A stretch of 64,000 nt of DNA from Hygrophila difformis (Eukaryota > Streptophyta > Magnoliopsida > Lamiales > Acanthaceae), in the NCBI GenBank assembly GCA_030278955.1, contig JAOANR010000003.1:53292902-53356901 (forward strand), read 5' to 3'. The notes under the pieces were generated by a model, which did not search any database, was not told the origin of the DNA, and saw only the letters and a program-made list of their open reading frames with translations. Positions within the stretch are counted from its first letter, which is position 1; each line of letters begins with the position of its first letter. The position numbers and the translations under genes were made by a program. Shown here piece after piece: positions 1 to 11,592 of this stretch.

Positions 1-503
1 ATCTTGGCACCTACATGTGACTTCTGTAACATTACTACTCTAGTACTCTATTTTTATTTGAATGTAAGATGTAAGATTTCTAAACTAATTTTATGCAAAA
101 TGGTCTATAAGCATATAACTCAGATAATTAACACAGAACACTTGTATTCATATTAATACAGAAGCATATTACATCTGAAAACCTCCTGTTGAAATAAACA
201 ACATATGGAGGTGGAATCTAACTGATAAGTGGCTATTTCAGCATTAAGATCTCATTTACATATGCATTGAGATGAACTTTTACACGTTATTCCCCTGTCT
301 GTTTATGTTGTCAACTAGCATATGCAGTGTATATCCAGCACTACTCAATGTAGACGTGCAGGTGTATATACATGTACTTTACATCTTAATTGAAGGTATG
401 GAAGCTGCAAGAAAGATGAAGGTGACGCAAGAAGGATCATGGGATAAATCTCCATTTGAAGCCTAATGCTAAAATATTAATCAAACAAATATGCTTCTAC
501 AAG

Positions 504-648
504 AGGCCAGCATGATCATGGAACACCAATTTCTGATGGGACGGTAGTTCTCAACAGCAATTTTGGTTTGAATCAGAAGTCAGCTGATTATACATGGACT
601 AATCCCAATCTATTCGACCCTGCAATTGCAGAAGCTGAGAAGAGTTGA
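504..648 (+). CDS. possible terminal exon of an unrecognised gene
   Basis: An AG acceptor at 502-503 is followed by an open frame (one-base phase offset) that reads GQHDHGTPISDG and ends EAEKS before a TGA at 646-648. Its composition is protein-like, unlike the AT-rich surroundings. I do not recognise the family. If real, the upstream exons lie to the left of the window. It could also be a chance frame or a captured piece. Confidence 0.25.
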
Positions 649-2345
649 CGATCACTATTACAGAGAAATAAATTTCATTATAAGATAGTTCGTTTTTTAA
701 AACAGATCAGCCCTATAAGATGAGGGAGTTCTGCCTCTTCAGTGCTACTTCTAAAAGATGAAGTAGAAGTATCAAGAACATTTTCCATGATAGCCTGGTT
801 GAGTTGATTGCATGTTTTGCACGAGGAGCTCTGCAGGTGTCCTAACATTAATGCTGGTAAGAGCCATCCAAGCATCTCTAGGATCTCTCTATAAAACCAG
901 GTTCCTTCTTTTTCCCTCGCACAATGCAAGTCGCTTACATGAAGACCATAATTCTCATTTTACGTGTACTAAGTCACAACCAAATGATCTCTTCTTCAGT
1001 AACACAAAGAAAGTCAGCAAATATTTAGCCTTCTTGAAACTCCCTCCTCTGGCTTGTCCTTGTCCCAATACTTTTAGCCTTGTTTCTGTGCTCTACCACG
1101 CAAGATCACAGATTATGAGTGTTGAACAGTTAAATGAGAGGAAAAAAAAATAACTTCAATCCACGAGCCTTGAAACATGCTGCATTCCATACGTTTTGAT
1201 ACTTCAGTTTAACACATATGTGAATATTTTTTTGTCAGTGCTTGCACTATTTGATTAAGTTATCACATGATGAAGAAAACCCCCTCTAATCTATCTATAT
1301 CTATATCTATATCTATATAATAATATAAAAACAATATTCCTTATGAACAGTAACCTATGAAAAGTAACCTATCAATTCTCTCACATAAATCCTCTTATGA
1401 ACAGTAACCTACCTATATCCTTAATATTCACTTTCTGCATGCAATCCATTACATTTTTAATGCTTAATAACTTAAAAAGTGTATAAGTAAAAATTCTAAA
1501 AGTTTGATATTTTAAAACTACAAGATGAGACGATTCCAACAAGATCCCACTTTGACTATGTTTTTCTTCTATATATGTTGTATAGACATGAGTCAAAGTT
1601 GGATAATAAATAATAACAAAAGTCAATCGTTTTTCAATATCCAAAAATGCACTTTCAAAATATAGGAGAATCAAACTTAAGTGGAATTTCACATTAGATA
1701 ATTTAATTTCATTAGTTATAATGATAAAAGAATACTACTACCAAATAGTAATGAATGGGCTAATGGGTTAATATTATATTTATAATTTAAATATTTGTTA
1801 TCATTCTAAAAAGTACTTTATGAATTGAAATTATACTTATTTAACATGATAACAAATTTTAATAAATACTTTATAAATTAATATTATATTCATCGATGGA
1901 AAACAAATATTTGTATTAGATAGATTAACTAAATTAGATAAATCGCAATACAAAAATAAATCGATCAAACTATGGTTATGCATCCCACAAAATCATATCA
2001 TTATGAAATTCGTGATGATGGTGTATTAAATAATATTTTTTGCAAATTATTACTGATTTATGAATTTATTCATTCACAATAGTATCTTCTTATATTCTTC
2101 TAATTTAATTTGGAAACATCTACATGTTTGTGAAATTTCTAATTTCTCAAGCCCTTAGGGCGTATCAATATCAGTAATCAATTACCGTATGCAACTGTGA
2201 TTTAATATACTTCATTTGCCTATGCATCTATTAGAGCCGTGAGTAGAAAGTCCTTTGTCTTTTTCTGTTTTATTTTTTTTCTCCACTGTTATTTGCAGTA
2301 TAATAGTTTTTTTTTTAAAAGCACTAAAGTGTAATATAAGTATAA
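649..2345. other. intergenic AT-rich DNA, no gene seen
   Basis: This stretch has short open frames on both strands (for example 678-929 minus) but none looks conserved or has convincing splice context. It contains an ATATCT microsatellite at about 1288-1317. A motif containing ATGAACAGTAACCTA occurs near 1343 and again near 1395, which suggests an old local duplication. Confidence 0.5.
1288..1317. repeat. ATATCT hexanucleotide microsatellite
   Basis: About five near-perfect tandem copies of a six-base unit (tatatc/atatct) are visible. Confidence 0.8.
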
Positions 2346-2527
2346 ATTATTGGTAGTGTCATACTGTTTATTGTTTTGTTGTTGTACAATGTATATATGC
2401 ATTCATGTAATGCTAAAATAGTTTAAGGGACTTGGGGAATGTAATCGACCTAAACAATTTTATTTATTAAGTTCGATTTTTTTCATTCACATTTTTCACA
2501 TTTCCACCAATTAGGCGGGGGTAATAC
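2346..2527 (+). repeat. dispersed repeat family 1, copy A
   Basis: This segment matches 13826-13985 in order and orientation. Shared blocks include TTGTTGTACAAT, AAAATAGTTTAAGG, GGGAATGTAATC, AACAATTTTATTT and TTCGATTTTTTT, and both copies end near a G-rich run followed by AATA-rich DNA. Two copies of about 160-180 bp with no coding potential indicate a non-autonomous repeat or the 3' end of a larger element. No terminal inverted repeats were found. Confidence 0.65.
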
Positions 2528-2882
2528 AAGTTATTACAAATATGGGTTCATCCCAGCATGTATATAGTTTTCTAAAGGCTAAAATCTCTTGACATCTCAA
2601 CCCTACTGCTCAAAGACAACCTTATATAACATATAGAAGTATCAAACAAAACAATCACAAAGATTACTCTTCCAATATTGGAAACTTTATAACTTTTCAG
2701 GAATAATAAGGTATTACATGTATCAAAGTGCAATACATTTACCACTAAAAGCATAACCTACCTGGTTTTATTCAGGAAGTGCAACTACTTTCTAGAGAAG
2801 ATCTACCATTATCAACTGACTCATTATGTTCTTGGCAAATGGCAATTACCAATTGGCATATGCTTTTTTCACTCCTTTCAAG

Positions 2883-2996
2883 GATGTTCATTACAAGAAC
2901 AATGCTTTATAAGCTCGACCAAAATTCTCTGCAATCACATGTTCATTACAACAACGGCCCTTTATAAGCTCGACCAAAAATTCTCTGCAGTCATGT
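2883..2996 (+). repeat. tandem duplication, two units of about 57 bp
   Basis: The unit starts ATGTTCATTACAA and contains CTTTATAAGCTCGACC and ATTCTCTGCA. It occurs at 2883-2938 and again at 2939-2996 with a few substitutions, giving two overlapping short open frames of no evident function. Confidence 0.8.
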
Positions 2997-4462
2997 ACAT
3001 CCATTATCATCGTAATGAAGTGAACTTTCATCTGAATTCACCCTTCTCACCAGCAAGTATAAAAGCAAATTCCAACAAGTGCTATGTAATCATATTTGAA
3101 TTCTCCAATAATACTCGACATGCTAGAATTTGATGGAAGGATCCATGGCCAGCATCATTCCATTTCTATCAAGAATGATCGGAATACTATTTATGGACAT
3201 CAGGGGTTGCTTTTTTAGCTTCACCATGCTCCGAAGCTTTTGAGAAATGTTGACAATATACAAGTCCTGTAATGGTAGCGTATAATACCGTGTGGTTTGT
3301 TACATCAAATTTATATTGAATTTGACTTTCCTCTTTAATGCAATCCCTTCTATGTAGTCCATTCGTCATATCCTTATTCTCAACTCCCTTGGCATTTGAT
3401 ACATTTCTACGTTTCCCAGCATGTTCGTTCACATTAACCCGCAGGCTCCAAAAGGACTTTCTGTTGCGTCTCACATTTAATTACATATGCAGAAGGAATA
3501 TTGTTGCTCTAAATGTGTAAAACCACCTTAGAACATGCAGAGCCATATTCATGAGTCCATGACATGCGTTGGTCTCATACATTGTCATTTTGAAAAGCTT
3601 TTATATCATTTTAATGATGACAAAACGAACTTATTGAGATGTTCCAACGTCCCAAACAATTAGAGTCATTGTGCAGACAATTCCCCTGGACCTCGGACAA
3701 GTGGATTGAAGCTTCCCAGCATTGTATACCAACTAGCCTCAAAAGTTGAGAATGGGACAATGAATTCACCACATTACCACTCATAAGCCGCGATTAAACT
3801 CTTTCTTCATCACCCTGAATAAAAGAGCCAATGTATTTGGATTAACTCATACTTGGACATTCAGGAGACGGTACTTGAATAGTTCACCTTTTGTCTCTTG
3901 GGCTTCAGAATTGCGAAATGGCATGAGCAAGCACATCTTGAAATGTTCATGCATTGTCTTTCAGTAGAGCGATTGATATAATTATATGGATGCATGAGTT
4001 CGCTAATCAATCAGCATAACCCTTTAGATGAAATAACTATTCGACAATGTTAATATATAGTATTTTACTCTTGCATGCCATGCATTTATAAAACTGATTG
4101 TCTGAAAGCTCAAATGCTAAACACTTTACAAAATCTATAATTCACTTGCATGAGAAGGGATGGATATTTTTTTTTGCTAGACAGAAGGGATGGATATTTA
4201 ATTGTGGTTTTTATTTTTGGAGAATTGGGGGGAAAATCTAGGAGTGTCTAGTTTGAAAATATGAGATTAGATTTCATCATTTTATTTTTATACGAAAGAT
4301 GTCCGAGCATCGATAAAGAAGAAAATGCGAAAAATTTACCTTGCAATAATATAGCTCAAAGGGTGCATGCCAATTAGGTCGAGTTGAGCTAGGGTCAAAT
4401 ATAAATTAATAGAGTCAATTAGTTTTAAACTGCACTTTATTAAAAGTAGAAAAGCTAATCAA
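2997..4462. other. no recognisable gene
   Basis: Only short frames occur, such as 3187-3474 minus. None shows a motif I can name. The 3540-3970 part has moderate base composition and, read on the minus strand, broken protein-like stretches, so it may be a decayed gene or transposon. Confidence 0.4.
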
Positions 4463-4639
4463 CAAATACACTTATATTAAGAATGAGAACTTAACCTAGT
4501 GGTCAAGTCCCCGCCGATTCCCAAACTATAGGTTGGGGGTTCGATTCCCCATATCTGGCCCATATCCCTCCCCTTTATCATTTTATAATTTGTGTGGCAT
4601 TGGCTCCCATCACCCTTTCTTAGCCGGTATAGGCTGTTT

Positions 4640-4681
<42 letters not shown>

Positions 4682-4700
4682 AAATATACTTGTATTGAGA
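4463..4700 (+). mobile_element. tRNA-derived SINE (family S) with TSDs
   Basis: The element body spans about 4483-4680. Its 5' part is tRNA-like: an A-box-like CCTAGTGGTCAAGTCC segment and a B box GGTTCGATTCC. A pyrimidine-rich middle (TCCCTCCCCTTTATCA, TAATTTGTGTGGC) follows, then a run of about 40 A. It is flanked by 20-bp direct repeats, 4463-4482 and 4681-4700, differing at three positions. That is the expected signature of LINE-machinery retroposition. Related copies lie at 10.7, 32.1, 40.4, 41.3, 55.3 and 57.4 kb. Confidence 0.9.
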
Positions 4701-5176
4701 GTGGTTGTTGTGTTTGCACATTGTGATGGCCGTAGTTTATGTGATGGTAAGGTGAGAAGGTGATGCACCGAGTGGTTTTGTTTGTAATGTCATTTTAAAC
4801 CTATCACATAATCACACTCTCGCATCACATAACTACACTCCCACCAAGTCTACATATACAGATTTCCCCTAGTCAGTATGTAACTCTTTTGACTTATATC
4901 ATCAAATTTAGGTTAGTTATTCAATTCAATTATAGAAGTAATTAGGTTAATAAAGTGGATTGGGGCTTGACTTTATGGGTGGAGTTTCACATACTTATCC
5001 AACACTTATTCAACTTTCGTCCCTACTTCTTTAGGCAAAATGTTGGCTACAAATGGGATTGCTTTGGCTTGAAATTTATGATCTAGGATGTTAACCAACA
5101 AGTGATAAAATGTGTGATTTATGGGTTATTTGCTTATCAGATCAATAACCAAACACCTCAAAGCAGCAAAACAATA

Positions 5177-5368
5177 CTCCCTCCGTCCCATTACAATTGT
5201 AATGTTACTGTTGGGCACGTGAATTAAGGTAGAGTCGATTTGTGAGTATATGATGGGGTCCACATAGTTGTTGGGCGGAAAATTATTTCTATTTATACAA
5301 AGAAGAAGACATTTGTGGTGGAACATCCAAAAATAGTAAGTATAACATTTCAATTGAGACGGAGGGAG
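5177..5368. mobile_element. Stowaway-type MITE
   Basis: This 192-bp element has terminal inverted repeats CTCCCTCCGTC and GACGGAGGGAG and is flanked on both sides by TA (5175-5176 and 5369-5370), the Tc1/mariner target duplication. It has no coding capacity. Confidence 0.93.
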
Positions 5369-5370
5369 TA

Positions 5371-7428
5371 AATGCAAAGCAATTCCTTATAACCTATGCG
5401 CTACTGGACTCGGAACAGTTCTAAGCTCTCCTGTTGTCTTAACGCCTATGGGACAATACTCCATTCCAATAGAAGATGCAGCATATTAGTATATTACTAT
5501 CTTTAACATGCTAGGACACCTCTTATGTTTTTGCTATCTCAAAAAAACCAAACAAATTAAGGTCACAACATATTCTCTCTCAGCAATCAGCTCTCATAAA
5601 CTAAGAAATATGAAGAACGAATGACTCAAAATCAATGACTGAAATGACTCAAGAATACACCCTACATCAGCAGATTCAGTTCAGCCACCTTCAACCACTA
5701 AAAAGAACAAACTTCATCTCCCTCAATGCAAGAGCCCTGTTGTTTCTTTTTATGTAGCTTCTGCTCTCACATTCAAAATGATTTCCACCAAGCTAGGAAT
5801 TTACACACTAGATGAGAGGCACACAAGATTCGCCAATAATCATTCTCCATCAAATTTGTTGCAATAAACAATTAATTGCACCACATCAGCCTTTTTGCAT
5901 TTAATTTAGCAGGGTTATTTTTGTATCATCTTGATAATATAGCAAAACTTGGATCATCTGCACAACTTAGTCAAAGCACTGGCCAACACATTCAAATCTA
6001 TTTATAAGTTGGCCTTTGTTCAAATGGAGGTAGGAGAAACAAAAGGCCTTATCATATAAGTAACACCTAGGTTGTATTGTTCAGCTACACTAGAGTTTGA
6101 AAAACTAAAAAAGTTAAACATTGTTATGTCTAAAATTTTAATCACTAAATCATTTGGAGTTTGTTTGGGAGGGAATAGATTCTCTAGCGAATAGCGGATT
6201 GTGAGACAATCTACTATCACAATTCGCTCATAACCTGTTCTCATAATTCATTTTTCGCTAGTGGATCCGTTCCCTTCCAACAACCTAGGTGGAAACATTT
6301 TATGGAATAGCTCCAAAAGATGTGTGCTCTTATTTTAGGCCAAAACATTTTGGGCCCTTCAACTTTATAGGCCCTGAGGATGGAATAGCTCCAAGTATTT
6401 TTTTGTGCCATGCATATTGATTCTCAAACTTAGGCCCTTTAGAGAAAATGCTTCCAATTTTTTGTTTTCCAAAGCATCTTTGGAAATATTTTATTTTCAC
6501 GTACTCTTAATTAGGGGGCAAACTATCACTTTAATTTCTTTCCTAGGTTTATTTAGGTCAAAACAACAATGAAATTGCTTTACCTTGCAAACAATTTTGA
6601 GAACAAAATACGAAAAAAAGAAAAAACTGCCCTTAGAAGAATGTGAAAATGAAATATCCATTAAAAAGTTAAACATATATAAAAAAACACGTGGCACAAA
6701 AACAAGTTTAAGGCATATTATTGAGGTTTAGTTTGAGGAATAATTAGAGATTATAATTAGAGTATATATTTAGAATTTAAGTTTAATTCATGGTATAAAA
6801 AAGAAACTAGGTTTTAATTGAGATAATTTTAGATATGGAGTTTGGCGTTAGAATTTAGAAGATGAAGTTTGAAAAACTAAAAGTTGGGGTTGATAGTTTT
6901 TTAGAATTTAGCATTTGAAATTTAGAGTTTAGTGAATGGAATAAAACAATTAATGTTTGACATTTTTATAGATTTTTAAGTAATTTTTGTTATTTTAAAA
7001 ATTAAACTCTAAACGCGGTGAATTTCCCTTGAGTTTTGGCCTAAAAAGTGAAGTATTTGATTATCCCAAATAGTCCTATAAAAAAGTGAATAATTTAAAA
7101 GTTTAGGGGTTAAAAATTGAATATTAAATATATTTGGGACTATTTCGGTTAAAATATGAAAGTTATAGGACCATTTGAAATAATGAAATACTTTATGAAC
7201 CAAATTGAATAATAGTGAAACTTACAGATTATTTGGGTATTTATTCCATATTTCACAATTTTATAAAGGGGACAAAAAGTTTAGGCCTAAAGTTTAGAGG
7301 AAAGAAAAAAAAGAAAAAGAGTTTAGGCCTTAATTTTCATTTTTCTAAGAGATATTTTATATTACTTTTTAATTCTATGATAATTCTATGTTAGTCGGTA
7401 TCATGACTAACATAACGCATATTTGCAG
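5371..7428. other. AT-rich DNA upstream of or within the MADS-box gene
   Basis: No exon encoding a MADS domain or the following intervening region could be found here on the plus strand. Since the first readable exon of the MADS gene begins at 7429, this is most likely part of a long intron, although it could be intergenic if the gene is 5'-truncated. It includes decayed repeats around 6700-7300. Confidence 0.45.
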
Positions 7429-8671
7429 TTTTGGCAAAGGGAAGCCACGATGCTGAGACAGCAACTGCAGACCTTGCAACAGAATCATCGGTGAGAACTT
7501 GTCATCATATCTTTAATTCTCTACTGTTTCTGCACATTTCAGCTTCTCATTGCTCGTTTGGGAGATTTGATTATCAAAATAAATAAAAATAAAAAATAGA
7601 TATTTTATTTGGTGTCTGGATGCTTGCAATGGGGGATGAAATCATGGAACAAAGTGAATGAGAAAGAAATGGCTGAAAGGGGATCTAAATTTCACAATTA
7701 CATTCTGTCTTTTAAATTTCACTATTACATTCTGTCTTTTCTTTTGATGAGTTAACTGTTAACTTCAAAATGAGCTATAAAGATTCTCTTTTGGATGTCC
7801 AAATCTGTACATAGTTTGCCAACACAATTTACTATCCAAAGAACATACAATATAACAGTACATAACAGATTACCTGTTTGCATTCTGTGAGCCAGGCAGG
7901 ATAAGTAATGTCCAACATCACTTAAACTGATTTTACTGTGTGCAGGCAACTAATTGGAGAGGATCTTTCGGGTTTGAGCGCCACTGATCTGAAGAACCTG
8001 GAAGACAAACTGGATGCAAGTCTCAGAGGCATCCGTGCCCAGAAGGTCGAAAAATCGATTCTTGCACACCTAAGAAAAGAGAAAAAAAAAAATACACAAC
8101 GGTAAAATCGATCTTATTGCAAGAAATGAAGTGACACGGTGTCCCTTTTCTTTGCAGGACCAGATCTTGTTCAATGAGATACGCGGACTGAACCAGAAGG
8201 TTTATACTTAATCAATCGAAGGCCATTGCAATATTGCATATATCAACACTTGCCTATTAATGTCCACTCACATATATATATATGGCTTCCGAAAGAACTG
8301 AAGATTTGCGATTTGTTTTGTTGCAGCGAAACCAGACGCACCAAGAAAATCTGGAACTGCGCAACAAGGTAAACCAAGCTTGTCAACAAAACAAGGAGCT
8401 TCACAAAAAGGTAGCATCATTATCTTTTTGAAACAAAATTTGCAGCATTGGTCCTGTAATTTGTATATTTTGTTGCAAAGTTAAAGTTTTTAAGGATACA
8501 TGTTGCGCGTTTCAGGTTCATGGAGTAAAGAACGATTTATCCTGTAAAGAGTTATTTCCCGGCAGCTTAGGCATCCGGGAAGATCCACAAGCGCACATCT
8601 GTCTCCAGCTTTGCCAGCCAGAGCAACAGAACGAAGATCAGTTGGCCACGGTAACAACACCAACTGGGTAA
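7429..8671 (+). CDS. AGL17-clade MADS-box factor, K-box and C-terminal exons (5' part outside)
   Basis: Five exons are readable: 7429-7490, 7946-8045, 8158-8199, 8327-8410 and 8516-8671 (TAA at 8669). All have GT-AG borders and phases that join. They encode the keratin-like K domain, from [18 protein letters not shown] through [19 protein letters not shown] and SLRGIRAQK, then a short C-terminus containing [20 protein letters not shown]. This combination is characteristic of the AGL17/ANR1/AGL21/AGL16 clade, nuclear factors linked to nitrate response and root development in other plants. The K box mediates dimer and tetramer formation. The MADS exon and the next small exon were not found; they probably lie upstream of the window because first introns in this clade can be long. 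A 5'-truncated copy cannot be excluded. Confidence 0.85.
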
Positions 8672-8699
8672 TATTCACTTCACTTATCACCATCCTTAG

Positions 8700-10223
8700 A
8701 CTTGTGGGACTTGTCTGTAAATCAAAGGTCATCATGCATAAGATCTGTATGGGAGAAATGTTTATTGCTCTGCTTTGATGGTGGCTTGCTGATTATACTT
8801 ACGAGTGAGACGGTGATCTGTATAGGGTTAATTAATGCTGTGGTGTGTAACTGTGTATGTTCATATTTCAGAATAACAAGACATTGTTGATTTCATGGAT
8901 GTTGTAAAACTAGCAGATTTCTATTGAAACTTGAAGAAGAAATAGGCCATTATTCCATCTACCAAATTGAAGCCATAGGAAGAACTAAACATTCATAGCT
9001 TACTGTATATCTGAAAGGAGACCACATGAGGGTTGAAGAGTGAAGAAGAAGATCGAATTTCTTTTATCAGGCAAAAGAGTGCATTTGAAATTAAACGACG
9101 AGAATATTGTTGAATTATAATACGAGTTAAAGAGATGTAGATGATAGTGTAAATCCAATGTCCAAACCCAGCGAATATAGTGGATGAACACTCCTTTGCG
9201 AGTTCTTGCAACTCGAAAGGAAATGAAAATGGAAAATTTGCACGCATGTTCTGGACATGATTAATTTTCACACCATAGCTTTTTGGTATTGTCAATGATG
9301 TCAGAAATGTGGAATTGCTGAAAATGCTCAAAACTCTCCACCAGTAGCAGCCATGACGAGAAGGACCATTTTTAATATTTGGCGATGATTTACGCCAACA
9401 CAAATCCATTTTAAAATAAAAGTTAACAACAATTCATAAAGAGATGGACACTTCCATGAAATGATGTTTGGAGCAACAAAACTCAAAACTTTCATAATTT
9501 GCATTTGGCCATTAGGCTTTGTTTCATATTTTAATAAAGAAACAAGAAACTAAAGGAAAAGAAGAAAAAAAGAACTCTACTTTGTTTGGAAAGAATTTTC
9601 ATTCTTTTCATTCCAATTGTGGATGTGAAAAAATTAATGAATCTGTACAGTTTCACATCTTCCCATTTACTACTTTCCAGGCAAATAAATTTGGCAAAAT
9701 TTGTTAGAAATAGTTTTTTTTCCCCAAAAGAATCTTGAAGAAGCAAAATCTCCAAAAGTCCAATATAATATATTTGGTCTCTGTCCACCTTTCGGCCCAT
9801 AACATTTTTCCTCTTTCCTAATTAATTTTCCCTCAATAAGAAATATGCATTTCTTGGGGACTTTTATGTGTTTCTCTTGTTACAATCAAATTACTCTATT
9901 TTCATGTTCCAAAATGAGAAAATTTTTATTTAAAAAAAAAATCATGTTTTTGCCAGCAGTATTTTGTCTTCTGTCTGAAAATTGCCCAGGGGAAGTGGAT
10001 CAAAGAGTAGATTTGTTCTAACTGAAAAGAGTCGAAGTTTTTTAGGTAGGCAATTGTTCAAGAACTTGGAAGGGAAATTTTTTGTCACCATTCGTGGGCC
10101 ACATACATAATTTCATAGAATTAATTGAAATAAAGTTTAAAATATCAAAATGTATGGAATGAAAAAGAAACTGAAAGAAATACAGAGCAAGTAAAGTGTT
10201 CATAGCATTTTGTTTAAAATAAA
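8700..10223. other. 3' flank of the MADS gene, no gene recognised
   Basis: A 138-codon open frame at 8993-9409 on the minus strand has no motif I recognise and no clear splice or promoter context. The rest is AT-rich. The MADS 3' UTR probably ends within the first few hundred bases. Confidence 0.4.
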
Positions 10224-10668
10224 TTGTTTTTTTTTTTTTTGGTGATCAGGACGCCTAAGCGTCAGCAAAAAAGAAAAGATTACAGCAAAGGAGAAGGAAG
10301 TAGGAAAAAACGAAAAATAAAAAGAACAAAAATACTAGAAACGAGGGAACCAGGTTCCCGCCATGTCGAAGTTGAGCAGCGTCCGAGCCTCATCAGGGGG
10401 GAACGCCAAAGTCGTATAGAACTCCACAGACCGAGAGCCCCTCTTGGCCAAAACGTCTGTTACAGAGTTACCCTCGCGAAGAATATGGTGCCATCTGTAA
10501 CCCGGATGGCTCGCAAGACTGTCTCGAATGTTGCTCACCAAAGCAAAGTAACGGCTGCCCACCTGCGCATCTTGTTTAATGAGCCAAAGGGCCTCTTCTG
10601 AATCTGAGTAACAACAAATAAATTCTATTCCCAATTGATGAAGCCGCTGCAGACCATTCCATCTTGGA
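10224..10668 (-). mobile_element. LINE 3' fragment with RNase H-like domain
   Basis: On the minus strand 10335-10634 encodes GIEFICCYSDSEEALWLIK, then GYRWHHILREGNSVTDVLAKRG. This is the C-terminal RNase H-like (RVT_3) module common in plant LINE-derived proteins, with the conserved HILREGN-D-LAK block. The frame runs into a 3' tail and a poly(A), seen as T16 or longer at about 10226-10243 on the plus strand. The upstream reverse transcriptase is missing, so it is a 5'-truncated copy, the usual result of LINE insertion. Confidence 0.8.
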
Positions 10669-10670
10669 AT

Positions 10671-10829
10671 TGTTTTTTTTGGGTAAATATTGATATTCGA
10701 ATATCGGCAAATGTGTGGGAGCTCAAGCCACGCAAATTACAAAGTGATAAAAGGGAGGAATAGGGGGCCCGGTGGTGAATCGAACCCCTAACCATAAGAT
10801 TATCCCTACTCACCATTAAACACTTGACA
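10671..10829 (-). mobile_element. tRNA-derived SINE (family S)
   Basis: The reverse strand has a B box GGGGTTCGATTCACC, the family-specific pyrimidine middle (CTATTCCTCCCTTTTATCA, TAATTTGCGTGGC) and an A-rich tail at about 10672-10680. It abuts the LINE fragment. Target duplications are not clear. Confidence 0.8.
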
Positions 10830-10929
10830 TAACATAATATAATATGTGTGTTTAATTGAATTTCATTTATAGGCACATTTAGAGGCAGAAACATTCACTT
10901 TTAAGGTTATGATTTCTTCATTTGATCGT

Positions 10930-11235
10930 ATCGCAAGACGGTTTCTAGCACAAACCTAGCCGGCGTGAGGTTGAACACGAGATTGAGTTATTATCTGGTT
11001 CGTGAACCACCGGCTAAGGCGCCATATCGAATGAGTCAACCTGAATTCGCGGAATTGAGTTCCTCTACCGCCCAAAGGTTTCTGTTCTGTATGGATCGAT
11101 CGATTGCCTTACCACTTTCTTTTGACTTAAATCAAGACAACTAGCCAACCTGCTTATTTGGAATGGGGTTGTACGCCCGAATGTACTAGGGCTTGCTGTT
11201 ATTCGGATTCTAGGAAAGCTCTTTACTTGGTACCA
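10930..11235 (+). mobile_element. decayed Ty3/gypsy pol fragment (tentative)
   Basis: One frame reads VEHEIELLSG; after a one-base shift the next reads PPAKAPYRMSQPEFAEL. This matches the segment just before the reverse transcriptase of chromovirus-type gypsy polyproteins (a PxAKAPYRM core). The rest cannot be followed because of shifts and stops. It is a short dead fragment. Confidence 0.5.
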
Positions 11236-11592
11236 GGGGCGGATTTAGTAAGACAATTATGGTGTCACAGGACACCACTCAAATTGATAGAATTATTATT
11301 TTAAGCTAAACAAAAAGTTTTATTTGGTTTGATTTTGCTTGGTGCAACTATTTAATTTTTTGTATTTTGACTAATATTCCCAATTCTAATTTAACTTTCA
11401 CAACTTTTTGTAATACCACTAAAAAAATTTCTGGATACTTCGCTGCTTGGTTAGTGGGTTCATTACCAGTAGCAAAAGTCAGGACAAGAGCAATTGAGTT
11501 TTCCATTATTAATTTGCGTGTTTTCTTGTTTGCCGCATGCCAACCAATGTTCTATTCATAATTCTTGGAAACCTAAACCATCCATATATATA

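Noticed and set aside
4500..4560. Possible tRNA gene (A and B boxes)
   Set aside because: It has no cloverleaf acceptor stem and is followed by a SINE body, poly(A) and target duplications, so it is a tRNA-derived SINE. The same applies to copies at 10.7, 32.1, 40.4 and 55.3 kb.
1..7428. MADS-domain exon of the AGL17-like gene
   Set aside because: I looked for the conserved first-exon motif and the next small exon on the plus strand and found neither. They are probably outside the window.
8993..9409. 138-codon minus-strand frame downstream of the MADS gene
   Set aside because: No recognisable motif, no promoter or splice evidence, and two overlapping frames cover the same DNA. Left unassigned.
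10930..11235. Mitochondrial DNA insertion
   Set aside because: The balanced base composition suggested an organelle origin, but the KAPYRM-type frame fits a gypsy polyprotein remnant better. I could not recognise a mitochondrial gene.
11236..11290. CAGGGGCGGATTTAG motif as a hAT MITE
   Set aside because: It resembles one end of a common hAT-type element, but no matching second end or 8-bp duplication could be found.
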